A stretch of 64,000 nucleotides of DNA from Microlunatus phosphovorus NM-1 (lineage in GTDB: Bacteria > Actinomycetota > Actinomycetes > Propionibacteriales > Propionibacteriaceae). Below, piece by piece: positions 39,829-47,973 of the stretch. How positions within the stretch are numbered: position 1 is the first letter of the stretch; every line of letters starts with the position of its first letter. Position numbers and translations under genes: made by a program. The notes beneath the pieces were generated by a model. That model was given only the letters and a program-made list of their open reading frames with translations. It ran no database searches and was not told where the DNA came from. Where the stretch lies: assembly GCF_000270245.1 (NCBI RefSeq), contig NC_015635.1, positions 4,960,001 to 5,024,000 of the forward strand. Reading direction: 5' to 3'.

Positions 39829-40251
39829 TCACAGCGCGAGCTTGAAGTACGTCGCCGAGGCTTCATATCCGAGCGTGGCGTAGAAATCGGCGGCGCGACG
39901 GGTCGCCAAGGCGATGTAGGCAGCTTCCCGATCGCGAGCCCACCCCTCGACCTTCGTCATCAGCGCTCGACCAACACCACGGCCTCGACGCACCTCACTC
40001 ACCATCACCTCCTCGACCCGAACAACCGATCTGTTGGCATGGAAGGTGTGGTGCTGCTGCGCCAGCAGGTAGCCGACGACCTGACCATCCGCCACGGCCA
40101 CCAGCAGCAGTGCGTCCGATCTCTCGACCAATCGCTCGAAGGTCGCTGTGAATGCACCTGGATCGACCACGTAGGACGTCGCCAAGTCGTGTGCCAACGG
40201 CCAGACCTGCTCCGAGTCCTCAGCGGCAGCGGCTCGGACCAGCACCTCCAT
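39829..40251 (-). CDS. GNAT-family N-acetyltransferase
   Basis: A 140-aa acetyl-CoA-dependent acetyltransferase. Motif A VEEVMVSEVRRGRGVGRAL contains the pyrophosphate-binding RRGRGVG, and the C-terminal DFYATLGYEASATYF is typical. ATG 40251 has GGAGGT five bases upstream; longer frames upstream run through the family A palindrome and are rejected. Substrate unknown. Confidence 0.85.
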   Translation of the reverse strand: MEVLVRAAAAEDSEQVWPLAHDLATSYVVDPGAFTATFERLVERSDALLLVAVADGQVVGYLLAQQHHTFHANRSVVRVEEVMVSEVRRGRGVGRALMTKVEGWARDREAAYIALATRRAADFYATLGYEASATYFKLAL

Positions 40252-40330
40252 CAAGACCTCCACATACGCAGGCATGCGTCGACTGCTCGCATCCGACCAG
40301 TCTAGGAAGCCGCCTGCCGACCGCTCAGAT

Positions 40331-40391
40331 CTGCTCGGGTTTGTCGGCTTTGCTCGATCTGCAGCCCGAGCAAAGCCGACGAACCCGAGCA
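40331..40391. repeat. Family A palindrome, copy 4 (best preserved)
   Basis: TGCTCGGGTTTGTCGGCTTT on the left with a complementary right arm ending AACCCGAGCA: about 26 paired bases, one mismatch, around a CTGCAG-type centre. The IS21 element begins six bases to the right. Confidence 0.82.
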
Positions 40392-40516
40392 ACAGCTGTC
40401 AAGGGCCAGCAGAACTTGACCACTGGCGGTCTTGATGGCTGACCGGTGGCGGTCACGAGAAGTGCACGGTGGTGGCCATGGGTTCTGCCCGGGGTTGGCC
40501 ACCGTCCGGCCTTGGT

Positions 40517-41326
40517 TCAGCTGCTCAAGGGGTTCACCCCCTGGCCGGCGAGTGCTTGGGTGAGGCGGACCGAGTCGCCGGTGGTCTGGCAGATGTGGGC
40601 GTGGTGGAGGAGCCGGTCGACGGTGGCGGTGGCCAGGGTCTTGGGCATGAGCTCGTCGAAGGCTGCTGGGTGCAGGTTCGACGAGATCGCGATGGAGCGT
40701 TTCTCGTAGCCGGCGTCGACCAGCCGGTAGAGGCCCTCGGTGGCGTCGGCGGCGACCGGGAGCAGCCCGATGTCGTCGACCACGATCAGGTCGGCCCGTA
40801 GCACCCGGGCGATCGCTTTGGTGACGGTGTCGTCGGCGCGGTGCCGGCGCAGCAGCACCCCGAGGTCTTCCAGGGTGAACCAGGCGACTCGTAGTCCTTG
40901 TTCGACGGCGTGCTGGCCGAGTGCTTCGAGCAGGAACGTCTTCCCGGTGCCCGACGGTCCGCAGACGACGAGGTTCTCGCGGCGGCCGATCCATTCCAGG
41001 GTGCGTAGCGCTTGCTGGGTTGGTGCTGGGATCGACGACAACTGGGGGTCCCAGCCGCCGAAGGTCTTGCCGGTGGGGAACCCGGCCGCGGTGCGGCGGG
41101 TGGCCAGGGCGGAGCGTTCCCGGCCGGCGACTTCCTCGGCGAGCAGGATCCGCAGCACCTCGACCGGTTCCCAGCGTTGTGCTCGGGCGGTGGCGATCAC
41201 CTCCGGCGCGGCGCGGCGGATATGGGGCAGCCGCATCCGCCGCAGCAGCTGCTCGACATCGGCCGGCAGCGGCGGCGGTAGCGGTGCCCCGGCTTTCGGG
41301 ACCGCGGCAGTGGTGGTGGCGGTCAT
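40517..41326 (-). CDS. istB: IS21 helper ATPase IstB
   Basis: AAA+ protein (269 aa) that aids the transposase. Walker A GPSGTGKTF, Walker B LIVVDDIGLL, and the conserved SSNLHPAAFDELM and VDRLLHHAHI stretches. ATG 41326 overlaps the istA stop (ATGA), the normal IS21 layout. An open frame extending upstream to 41659 is shadow coding of istA. Confidence 0.93.
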   Translation of the reverse strand: MTATTTAAVPKAGAPLPPPLPADVEQLLRRMRLPHIRRAAPEVIATARAQRWEPVEVLRILLAEEVAGRERSALATRRTAAGFPTGKTFGGWDPQLSSIPAPTQQALRTLEWIGRRENLVVCGPSGTGKTFLLEALGQHAVEQGLRVAWFTLEDLGVLLRRHRADDTVTKAIARVLRADLIVVDDIGLLPVAADATEGLYRLVDAGYEKRSIAISSNLHPAAFDELMPKTLATATVDRLLHHAHICQTTGDSVRLTQALAGQGVNPLSS

Positions 41327-42975
41327 CGGCCAACCCCCTGACTGCTGGTCACCGGGCTGCTGGTCATCACCTGGCTGTTGGTGACGGGTTGGCCGAGTTG
41401 TGCCCAGCTGAGGGTGCCCTGGGCCAGGGAGTGCTGGTCGCCGGCACGACGCGCCGCCGACGGCTGGTCGGGTCGGGGGTGGCGGGCGTGGTGGTCGAGG
41501 ATGGAGGCCAGGTCGGCCTCGGCGAACCGGCCGTGGACGGCGGCGTGGCCGAGTGCCCAGTCCACGTCGCGGGCGTCGAACAGGCGGGACAGATCGACGG
41601 CCTGGGCCATCTTGACCCGCATCTTGCCCGTGCCGGCAGCTGCTGCCTCGCGCAGCCACAGCACCGCCCCGTCGCCGAGGGCGAGGAACGCTGACTCCGC
41701 CGGGTTCTTCGCTTTCGGGGCCCGGTCCAGCGGCCCGGCCGGGGCGGGCGGGAAATGGCTGTCGTCGACCCGGGGGCTGCCGGGACGGGTGCGGTCGTGC
41801 CGGGCGATCTCGACCGGCCCCCGGGCCGGGTCGACATAGGTGATCACGACCTGCTCATCGACTCCGCCGACCCCATAGCCGCGGACCCACACCGTCTTGC
41901 CCAGCAGGCTGGTCCCGCCGAAAGGCTCCCCATCGGGGCCGGCCAGCCGGTAAGGCACCGAGTACTGGCCGCCCTCGAAAGTGACCATCGGCGTGTTCGC
42001 CGGCACGATCCGGGTCGTGCCGAACGCCACCGTGTAAGGGACAGCGGCGACCGGATGCAGCCGGGCCCGTTCCTCGGCCAACATCTCCACCGGTGGCCGC
42101 CGGGTGATCCGGTGCGGGCGGGCGTTGACTCCGGTCTGGAACACTCCACAGGCCTTCCGCAGCTCAGCGAACGAGGCGTACTCGGGCAGCAGGTTCGCCT
42201 CCGTCGGCACCAGATCAGCCTTGCTGACCCGCACACTGGCCTCGCTGCCACCCTTCGACGCCGGATCCGCCGGCACACAGGTGTGCACGGTCACCGCGTA
42301 ATGAGCCGCCCACGCGACCAGCTGCGCGTTACGGACCGGGATCCCGGCGATGTGGTCGGTGGTGACGGTCTTCTCATTGTCGGTCAGCACATAGGTCGGC
42401 ACCCCACCCACCAGCCGGAACGTCTGGTCCAACGCGGCGAACACGCTCGGCAGCGTCTTGTCCCGCAACGCCAGCACGACCCGGAAACGGGACCAGGCCA
42501 GCCACGCGCAGAACAACACCGTGGCGACCCCGGCGACCATCGGGCCCTGCCCATAGTCGTACTGCAGCCACATCCCCGGCTCCGGGACCCATGGCCGGTG
42601 GACCCGTAACCGGCCATCACGGTAGGCCTGCTTCGCCTCCGCGACCGCGCGTCGGGTGGTCCGTTCCGACCCGGCATAGCCCATCGCGACCAGCTTGTCA
42701 TGGGCCACATCCGCGCGGACCTTCCCGCGGGAACGCTCGACCAGCTCCTCCAGCTTCGGCAAAAACTCATCAATCAGCTGCGGCCGAACCACACCGTCGG
42801 CGACCGCACCACCCGCGGCGCGGGCCTCCACATAGCGTTTCACCGTGTTCGGCGAACACCCCGCCAGCTCGGCGGCATCACGCAACGACCTGGTCAGGTC
42901 GTAGGCATCCAAAATCTTCATGATCTCCTCGGCAGACTTCAACTCATCCCTTCCTCGGGTAGCGATCGGGCGCAT
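41323..42975 (-). CDS. istA: IS21 transposase IstA
   Basis: DDE transposase (550 aa). N-terminal helix-turn-helix LRDAAELAGCSPNTVKRYVE; acidic residues of the rve core seen in LQYDYGQGP, VLTDNEKTV and GGSEASVRV. The C-terminal region beyond ~370 is beta-rich then Pro/Ala-rich. ATG 42975 is chosen; GTG 42981 also fits. No frameshift or stop, so it may be active. Confidence 0.93.
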   Translation of the reverse strand: MRPIATRGRDELKSAEEIMKILDAYDLTRSLRDAAELAGCSPNTVKRYVEARAAGGAVADGVVRPQLIDEFLPKLEELVERSRGKVRADVAHDKLVAMGYAGSERTTRRAVAEAKQAYRDGRLRVHRPWVPEPGMWLQYDYGQGPMVAGVATVLFCAWLAWSRFRVVLALRDKTLPSVFAALDQTFRLVGGVPTYVLTDNEKTVTTDHIAGIPVRNAQLVAWAAHYAVTVHTCVPADPASKGGSEASVRVSKADLVPTEANLLPEYASFAELRKACGVFQTGVNARPHRITRRPPVEMLAEERARLHPVAAVPYTVAFGTTRIVPANTPMVTFEGGQYSVPYRLAGPDGEPFGGTSLLGKTVWVRGYGVGGVDEQVVITYVDPARGPVEIARHDRTRPGSPRVDDSHFPPAPAGPLDRAPKAKNPAESAFLALGDGAVLWLREAAAAGTGKMRVKMAQAVDLSRLFDARDVDWALGHAAVHGRFAEADLASILDHHARHPRPDQPSAARRAGDQHSLAQGTLSWAQLGQPVTNSQVMTSSPVTSSQGVGR

Positions 42976-43163
42976 CAGCACCGCTCATCGCACCCGAGGA
43001 AGGAGCCCAAACCCGGCAACCCGGGCAGGCAGACGACATCGTGTCGGGCAGATCCCATGACCGTCAGCGTTCAGTTCTCATGGCCGCCAACGATCAACTT
43101 CTTGGCCGTCTCCGTTCAGTTTCTCGTGGCCGCTGACAAACAGCAAGGAGTGCGCCGGGGAAC

Positions 43164-43760
43164 GTGGAGTGGGACGATCTCTTCATGCTGATGGCGGCAG
43201 ACTCAGGGCGGGCGAGGGCTGCTGGGGGCAACGGAATGAAGCCGGGTCCAGACGACATCTCGCAGTTCGGCCAACAGAGTCGGGCCCAACGGGTGCGAGC
43301 TGCCGGCAATCTGGTGAACCTGAGCACGCTCGCCGGGCTCCTGGTGGCCCGGCTCGGCGGCTGCACACGGCAGCGCGGACCTTACGGGTTGACTCTGGCG
43401 GAGGGCTATCGTTTCCGCTTTCCGGTAGCAAGTGCCTTCACCATCGGCGACGTGGTGATCACGGCCCACACCTTCGCGGCCTTGCAGCAGCGGATGCCGC
43501 GGTTGCTGGAGCATGAGGAACGGCACAGCTGGCAGTACTTCTGGTGCCTCGGGCTGCCGTTCTTCCTCCCCTACACCGCGGCCATGGGCTGGTCGATGCT
43601 GCGGACCGGCGATCGCGCTGCCCGGAACATCTTCGAGCGTCACGCCGGACTCGCCGACGGCGGCTACCCGGACCTTCCGGTCATCCCCTTGGCCGCTCAG
43701 GCCCGCCGTGCAGCAGCCCGTCTGCGCAACTGGCCACGCTCAGGCCGCAGATCCGACTGA
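43164..43760 (+). CDS. Conserved protein with HEXXH motif
   Basis: A protein of up to 198 aa. LEHEERHSWQYFWCLGLPFF contains HEERH, a HEXXH zinc-peptidase motif, followed by a hydrophobic stretch and NIFERHAGLADGGY, whose Glu could be a third ligand. The earlier part GPYGLTLAEGYRFRFPVASA is beta-like. GTG 43164, ATG 43185 and ATG 43236 are all possible starts. The IS21 target duplication lies only 20 bases upstream of the first, so its promoter may have been displaced. Family not recognised; protease activity is only a guess. Confidence 0.6.
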   Translation: MEWDDLFMLMAADSGRARAAGGNGMKPGPDDISQFGQQSRAQRVRAAGNLVNLSTLAGLLVARLGGCTRQRGPYGLTLAEGYRFRFPVASAFTIGDVVITAHTFAALQQRMPRLLEHEERHSWQYFWCLGLPFFLPYTAAMGWSMLRTGDRAARNIFERHAGLADGGYPDLPVIPLAAQARRAAARLRNWPRSGRRSD

Positions 43761-43783
43761 TCGGCGGTCCTTGGGCGAGTTTC

Positions 43784-43799
43784 GGTGCGACCTCGCACC
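43784..43799. repeat. Family D palindrome GGTGCGACCTCGCACC (upstream 1)
   Basis: Arms GGTGCGA/TCGCACC around CC, extended by GGGCGAGT and ACTCACCC further out. One of three copies bracketing the AbiEi-like gene at 43977-44927. Confidence 0.7.
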
Positions 43800-43865
43800 A
43801 ATACTCACCCAGAGGCGGCGGCCTGCAGTCCCGATCTGTCGTCCGAAATCCACGGAGTGAGCTTC

Positions 43866-43881
43866 GGTGCGACCTCGCACC
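43866..43881. repeat. Family D palindrome (upstream 2)
   Basis: Exact second copy of the 16-base palindrome at 43784-43799, about 95 bases before the ATG of the following gene. Confidence 0.7.
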
Positions 43882-43976
43882 AAAAGTTACCCACAGGGCG
43901 GGGACGTGCCCGTGACTCATCCACAGACTTGGAAACGACCCGGTCGAATCGGCCCCAACGTCCACATATTCCCTAC

Positions 43977-44927
43977 ATGCACCCTCGAATCGACCCACCA
44001 GACGACCTTCTCGCCCTCGCTGCGACACAAGCGGGCGTCATCAGCGCCGAACAGGCGCTCAGCTTCGGGCTGAGCCGCGCCAGCATCAAACGATTCGTTG
44101 ATCAGAAGGCTTGGCAACGGCTAACTCGCGGAGTGTTCTTGCTCGGCGTTGGCGAACCGCCCTGGCTCGGACTGGCCTGGGCCGGCACCCTGCTCGGCGG
44201 CGCACATTCGCGGATTGGGTTTGCCGCCGCCGGCCATTTGTGGGGAATCGTCCCTGAACCACCGAGGACTATCCATGTCTTGGTGCCGCACGCATCGATG
44301 CTCAAGCCACGCGGATCATGGGTCTTCCTTCGGGAGCGCTCAGGCGTCCGTGAGCAGCGCAGCCCCGGCTATCCCTCGCGCACCACCATCGAAGACACAG
44401 TCCTGGACCTCTGCGCCGATGTCGGGCCAGCTGCTCTGATCGACCTCACTACGGCGGCGATCCAGTCTCAGAAGACCACTGCGTCAAGGCTCCTCGCCTG
44501 CGCTGACAATCGCTCGCGACTACCGAATCGGGAACTGCTCATCAACCTACTCGGCGATGTAGCTGCAGGCTCCGAGTCGGCTCTGGAACTCGCATACTTG
44601 CGCGATGTCGAGCGTCGCCACCAACTGCCGCCTGCCCAGCGTCAGCACCGCAGCGCGAAGCACCGTGCAGTCAGGGATCTTCGCTACGACGAGTTCGGCG
44701 TCTTGATCGAGCTCGACGGACGAACCCATCTACCCAAGAGATTCCGCGACATGCGCAGAGACAACGCGGCGCTGCTCGGCGGCGAGGTGACCCTGCGCTA
44801 CGGCTGGTCTGACGTCACCGAGCGGCCCTGCGAGGTCGCCTGGCAAGTGGCCGCATTGCTGACTCGCTGCGGCTGGCAGGGCATGCCGGTACGTTGCTCC
44901 TGGTGTCGAAATCTGCCGGACTTGTGA
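43977..44927 (+). CDS. AbiEi-type helix-turn-helix / DUF559 nuclease-like protein (paralogue)
   Basis: A 316-aa paralogue of the gene at 8184-9164, aligning end to end: MHPRIDPPDDLLALAATQAG, AAGHLWGIVPEPPRTIHVLV, TTIEDTVLDLC, then the DUF559-like VLIELDGRTHLPKRFRDMRR and VTLRYGWSDVTERPCEVAWQ. The start is fixed by that alignment; the frame is open to 43785 but that part is palindromic repeat. No toxin-like partner. Two family D palindromes precede and one follows it. Confidence 0.76.
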   Translation: MHPRIDPPDDLLALAATQAGVISAEQALSFGLSRASIKRFVDQKAWQRLTRGVFLLGVGEPPWLGLAWAGTLLGGAHSRIGFAAAGHLWGIVPEPPRTIHVLVPHASMLKPRGSWVFLRERSGVREQRSPGYPSRTTIEDTVLDLCADVGPAALIDLTTAAIQSQKTTASRLLACADNRSRLPNRELLINLLGDVAAGSESALELAYLRDVERRHQLPPAQRQHRSAKHRAVRDLRYDEFGVLIELDGRTHLPKRFRDMRRDNAALLGGEVTLRYGWSDVTERPCEVAWQVAALLTRCGWQGMPVRCSWCRNLPDL

Positions 44928-44934
44928 AAGTTAC

Positions 44935-44950
44935 GGTGCGACCTCGCACC
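44935..44950. repeat. Family D palindrome (downstream)
   Basis: Third exact copy of GGTGCGACCTCGCACC, 8 bases after the stop of the AbiEi/DUF559-like gene. Confidence 0.7.
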
Positions 44951-44990
44951 AAATCTCCCCCAGAATCTGCGGGACCGCCTGACCCGGCGG

Positions 44991-45299
44991 TCAGCGGTCG
45001 ATCGTGAGGTCGATCCCGAGGCGCTTGGCGGACCGGTTGCGCTGCCGGGTGGCACGCAGGCGGCGCAGACGCTTGACCAGCAGCGGGTCATGGGCAAGAG
45101 CCGCGGGCTGGTCGATGAGGTTGTTCAGCAGCTGGTAGTAGCGAGTGGCCGACATCTGGAACTGGTCGCGGATGGCCTGCTCCTTGGCGCCGGCAAACTT
45201 CCACCACTGGCGCTCGAAGGCCAAGATGTCGGCATCGCGGGCACTCAACTCGCCCATGCCTGGCGAAACGACATGCTCAGGGTTGGAGGCTGCGACCAT
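44991..45299 (-). CDS. DUF3263 family protein
   Basis: A 102-aa actinobacterial protein of unknown function. LSARDADILAFERQWWKFAG then KEQAIRDQFQMSATRYYQLL and RRLRATRQRNRSAKRLG identify DUF3263. The middle resembles a helix-turn-helix and the C-terminus is basic, so DNA binding is plausible. ATG 45299 has TAGCAT six bases upstream: leaderless. Divergent from the oxidoreductase gene. Confidence 0.88.
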   Translation of the reverse strand: MVAASNPEHVVSPGMGELSARDADILAFERQWWKFAGAKEQAIRDQFQMSATRYYQLLNNLIDQPAALAHDPLLVKRLRRLRATRQRNRSAKRLGIDLTIDR

Positions 45300-45316
45300 G
45301 GCGCCATGCTACGCGG

Positions 45317-45336
45317 GAATGACATAAGTGTCATTC
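45317..45336. promoter_or_regulatory. Perfect palindrome between divergent genes
   Basis: GAATGACA-TAAG-TGTCATTC lies 6 bases upstream of the DUF3263 -10 box and 34 bases before the oxidoreductase start. It looks like an operator. Confidence 0.5.
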
Positions 45337-45370
45337 GCACGGGTGGCGTGCCGTGAGGTTGACTGTGTGA

Positions 45371-46396
45371 GTGAGCAGACATGACGCCCGTATCCGCTGG
45401 GGCATCCTCAGCACTGGCCATATCGCCTCGGTCCTCACCCGAGATCTCGCGCTCCTCCCCGATGAGGCCGAGGTCGTCGCAGTAGGCAGCCGCAGCCTCG
45501 ACAAGGCGCAGCGGTTCGCAGCCGAACATCAGATCCCTCGCGCCTACGGTTCGTACGCCGAGTTGGCTGCCGACCCCGAGGTCGATGTGATCTATGTGGC
45601 CTCGACCCACAACGACCATCTCGGGTCTGCCCGGCTGTGTCTGGAGGCCGGCAAGGCCGTGCTGGTCGAGAAGCCTCTCACCGTGAGCGCAACTGAGACC
45701 GAGGAACTCATCGAGTTGGCTGGCGAGCAGGGTCTCTTCTTGATGGAAGCCCTCTGGAGTCGGACCAATCCCCTGCTCCGGCAAGCAGCCCAGATCGTCC
45801 AGTCCGGTGAACTCGGCGCGATCCGGCATGTGAACGCGTCCTTCGGCTTCGCCTTCCGCGGTGACGAATCCCACCGACTACTCGACCCCGATCAAGCCGG
45901 CGGCGCCATTTTCGATCTGGGCGTCTACCCGGTGCATGGCGTCAATCTGTTCCTGGGCGAGCCAAGTGAGCTGTACGGCTTCGGCACCCTTGCCCCGACC
46001 GGTGTCGAAGCACATGCGGCGGCGCTGCTGACCTTCGCGGCCACCGAGTCGCGTCCGCCCGCAACCGCCAGCATCGCGTGCAGTCTGGAAGCCGACCTCC
46101 CCTTCCGGCTCGAGGTCCTCTGCACAGACGGCTCGCTCCGGTTCGACAACTTCCTGCTGCCCTCGGAGCTGACTTTGACCCGAGGCATCGGGCCTGACGC
46201 GAACAAGGAGACCTTGGTCACCCAGTGGCCGGGTGGCGGCTACACCTTCGAGATCGGGGAGGTGAACCGCTGCCTGCGCGCCGGCGAGTTGGAATCACCG
46301 CTGGTGCCGTGGCGTGACACCCTTGCCGTCGCCCGGACACTCGACCGCTGGCTGCTGTCGATCTTCCCGCCACTCGACCCGGAGTTGGTCGACTGA
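45371..46396 (+). CDS. Gfo/Idh/MocA-family oxidoreductase
   Basis: NAD(P)-dependent dehydrogenase (341 aa) of sugars, inositols or dihydrodiols. N-terminal Rossmann motif GILSTGHIA, the signature EKPLTVSATE (Lys of EKP) and the DLGVYPVH catalytic stretch are present. GTG 45371 is the start used. It stands alone, so the substrate is open. Confidence 0.87.
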   Translation: MSRHDARIRWGILSTGHIASVLTRDLALLPDEAEVVAVGSRSLDKAQRFAAEHQIPRAYGSYAELAADPEVDVIYVASTHNDHLGSARLCLEAGKAVLVEKPLTVSATETEELIELAGEQGLFLMEALWSRTNPLLRQAAQIVQSGELGAIRHVNASFGFAFRGDESHRLLDPDQAGGAIFDLGVYPVHGVNLFLGEPSELYGFGTLAPTGVEAHAAALLTFAATESRPPATASIACSLEADLPFRLEVLCTDGSLRFDNFLLPSELTLTRGIGPDANKETLVTQWPGGGYTFEIGEVNRCLRAGELESPLVPWRDTLAVARTLDRWLLSIFPPLDPELVD

Positions 46397-46497
46397 TCGC
46401 TGAAGTGCGCCCTTGTGGCCCCCGCCGGTCCTCGCGCCAGGTGCCGGGAAAGCTCCGCGAGCACCGACCCTGGTCAGGTAGCGTTGTCGGGCATCCT

Positions 46498-46570
46498 GCT
46501 GGCGTGGCGCAATCGGTAGCGCACCTGTCTTGTAAACAGGTGGTTAGGGGTTCGAGTCCCCTCGCCAGCT
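46498..46570 (+). tRNA. tRNA-Thr (TGT)
   Basis: Acceptor GCTGGCG pairs with CGCCAGC; D arm GCGC/GCGC; anticodon stem CCTGT/ACAGG with loop CTTGTAA, anticodon TGT (reads ACA); T arm AGGGG/CCCCT with TTCGAGT; discriminator T. 73 bases. CCA is not encoded. The complete cloverleaf can be drawn. Confidence 0.96.
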
Positions 46571-46577
46571 CTCATAC

Positions 46578-47354
46578 CTATGAATCGCACCCCACACCGT
46601 CGCCGTCATAGTCAAGGTCGTAGGGGTCAGTGCCGGTGACCTGGACCGGGCCTTGGACGTACATCGGCCCGTTGCCTGATCCGCCAGCGCAGTCGTAGTC
46701 GGACGCCGGCGGGAGGCATGGTGAGTAGCCGGGCGTGCAGTTCTTCGACGAGCGCTGGCGCTTCTCCCGCGCAGCCTTCTCGCGCGCCAGCCGTGCAGCC
46801 CGGGCCTTGGCCGCAGCCTTCGCTTTGGCGGCCCGTTGCGCTGCAGCCTTCTTCTGCGCGGCGGCCTTCCGCTTCTCCGCCTTGACCTTGGCAGCCTTCC
46901 GCGCGGCCTTCTCGGCTCTCGCGCGGGCCTTCTCGGCCTGCTGTTGCGCGGCCAGTGCCGCGGCTTGGCGGGCCTCAGCTTCCGCGCGGGCGGACGCGCT
47001 CGCGACGGCAGCATCGGGCGAAGCAGTGGGTGAGGTCGACGGCGGAGCGCTGGCTGGATTGGAGGTCACCGGTGTCGGCCCACCGGACGCCGGATCCGCG
47101 AATGCCGTCGAAGTGGAACCAGCACCCGAGCCCAAACCAGCCGCTCCGACCATGAGGACCATCAGCGCGACCGGTGTCGCCAACACCGCAGTGGCGACCT
47201 TGTGTCTGGCGAACCAGCTCCGTCTGCGCCGGTCCTCCTGCCAGAACTGCCAATCAGGCGGAGCAGGACCCCAACGCGGATCGGGTCGCCAACCGAGCGG
47301 TGGCTGCCAGCCTTGTGGTGGCGGCGGCCAGTTCGGCGGCACGACGAAGCGCAT
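46578..47354 (-). CDS. Excalibur-domain membrane-anchored protein
   Basis: A 258-aa protein: Pro/Trp-rich N-terminus (PPNWPPPPQGWQ), a hydrophobic segment near residues 52-75, a Thr/Ser/Pro linker, a long Lys/Ala/Arg coiled coil (~110-205), and a C-terminal excalibur calcium-binding domain with DYDCAGG and DPYDLDYDGDGVGCDS. It is probably anchored in the membrane with its C-terminus outside. ATG 47354 has AAGGAG upstream. Function unknown. Confidence 0.85.
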   Translation of the reverse strand: MRFVVPPNWPPPPQGWQPPLGWRPDPRWGPAPPDWQFWQEDRRRRSWFARHKVATAVLATPVALMVLMVGAAGLGSGAGSTSTAFADPASGGPTPVTSNPASAPPSTSPTASPDAAVASASARAEAEARQAAALAAQQQAEKARARAEKAARKAAKVKAEKRKAAAQKKAAAQRAAKAKAAAKARAARLAREKAAREKRQRSSKNCTPGYSPCLPPASDYDCAGGSGNGPMYVQGPVQVTGTDPYDLDYDGDGVGCDS

Positions 47355-47527
47355 GGTCACAGTTCTCCTTCGATTGACGTACGTCTCCTCCGACGGACGC
47401 ATCGACCTCAGAGAGCCCTGATCCTCAAAAAATACATACTCCGAACTGATGATTTGTCGAAACGCGTAACAAACTCGGCGACCGTCGGGCACACCACCCG
47501 CAGGCGCTGAGCGCGTAGCGTCATCCC

Positions 47528-47863
47528 ATGAGCGACGATGCCTCTGACGCGACCGTCTGTGAAGTGATCATCACCGCCAATGACGAGGGCTGGTTGGTCG
47601 ATTTCACCCGCTCCTTGGTGACCGACCGACTGGCCGCGTGCGGACATCATCAGCCGATCCGCGCGGTGTATCGGTGGCAGGGCGCGATCCAGGAGGAGCG
47701 CGAGACCCGCGTCGCGTTGCACACCAGGAGGTCGTTGGTCGACCAGATCATCGATCGGGCTCGCGAGGCACATCCGTACGACGTGCCATGCGTGCTGACA
47801 CTGCCGGTCCTCGATGGCAACCCGGCCTATCTGGAATGGGTGCTCGCCGAGACCGACGGCTGA
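47528..47863 (+). CDS. cutA: CutA1-like divalent ion tolerance protein
   Basis: A 111-aa trimeric ferredoxin-like protein. EVIITANDEGWLVDFTRSLV, RLAACGHH, VYRWQGAIQEERETRVALHT and AREAHPYDVPCVLTLPV match CutA1. The family is linked to metal tolerance but its molecular role is unsettled. TAGCGT lies six bases before ATG 47528, so it is probably leaderless. Confidence 0.9.
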   Translation: MSDDASDATVCEVIITANDEGWLVDFTRSLVTDRLAACGHHQPIRAVYRWQGAIQEERETRVALHTRRSLVDQIIDRAREAHPYDVPCVLTLPVLDGNPAYLEWVLAETDG

Positions 47864-47973
47864 CCTCAGCCTGGCCCGATCCGGCCCGATCCGAGCGCCT
47901 GAGATCAGCCCTCGAAAGCACCGCGAAGATGATCATGGTGCGGGCACCACTGGGCTGCCGATATGGTGTGCCG

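Larger units (their letters stand above)
40397..43138 (-). mobile_element. Complete IS21-family insertion sequence, 2742 bp
   Basis: Ends TGTCAAGGGCCAGCAGAA (left, 40397) and TGTCAGCGGCCACGAGAA (right end read inward from 43138), imperfect inverted repeats with further internal GGC(G)GTC-like repeats. Both sides carry AACAGC (40391-40396 and 43139-43144), a 6-bp target duplication. It holds istA and istB in the usual overlapping order. Intact frames and duplication suggest recent insertion. Confidence 0.93.

Noticed and set aside
43785..43976. Upstream extension of the AbiEi/DUF559 gene
   Set aside because: The extension is encoded by family D palindromes and has no counterpart in the paralogue, whose start aligns with ATG 43977.
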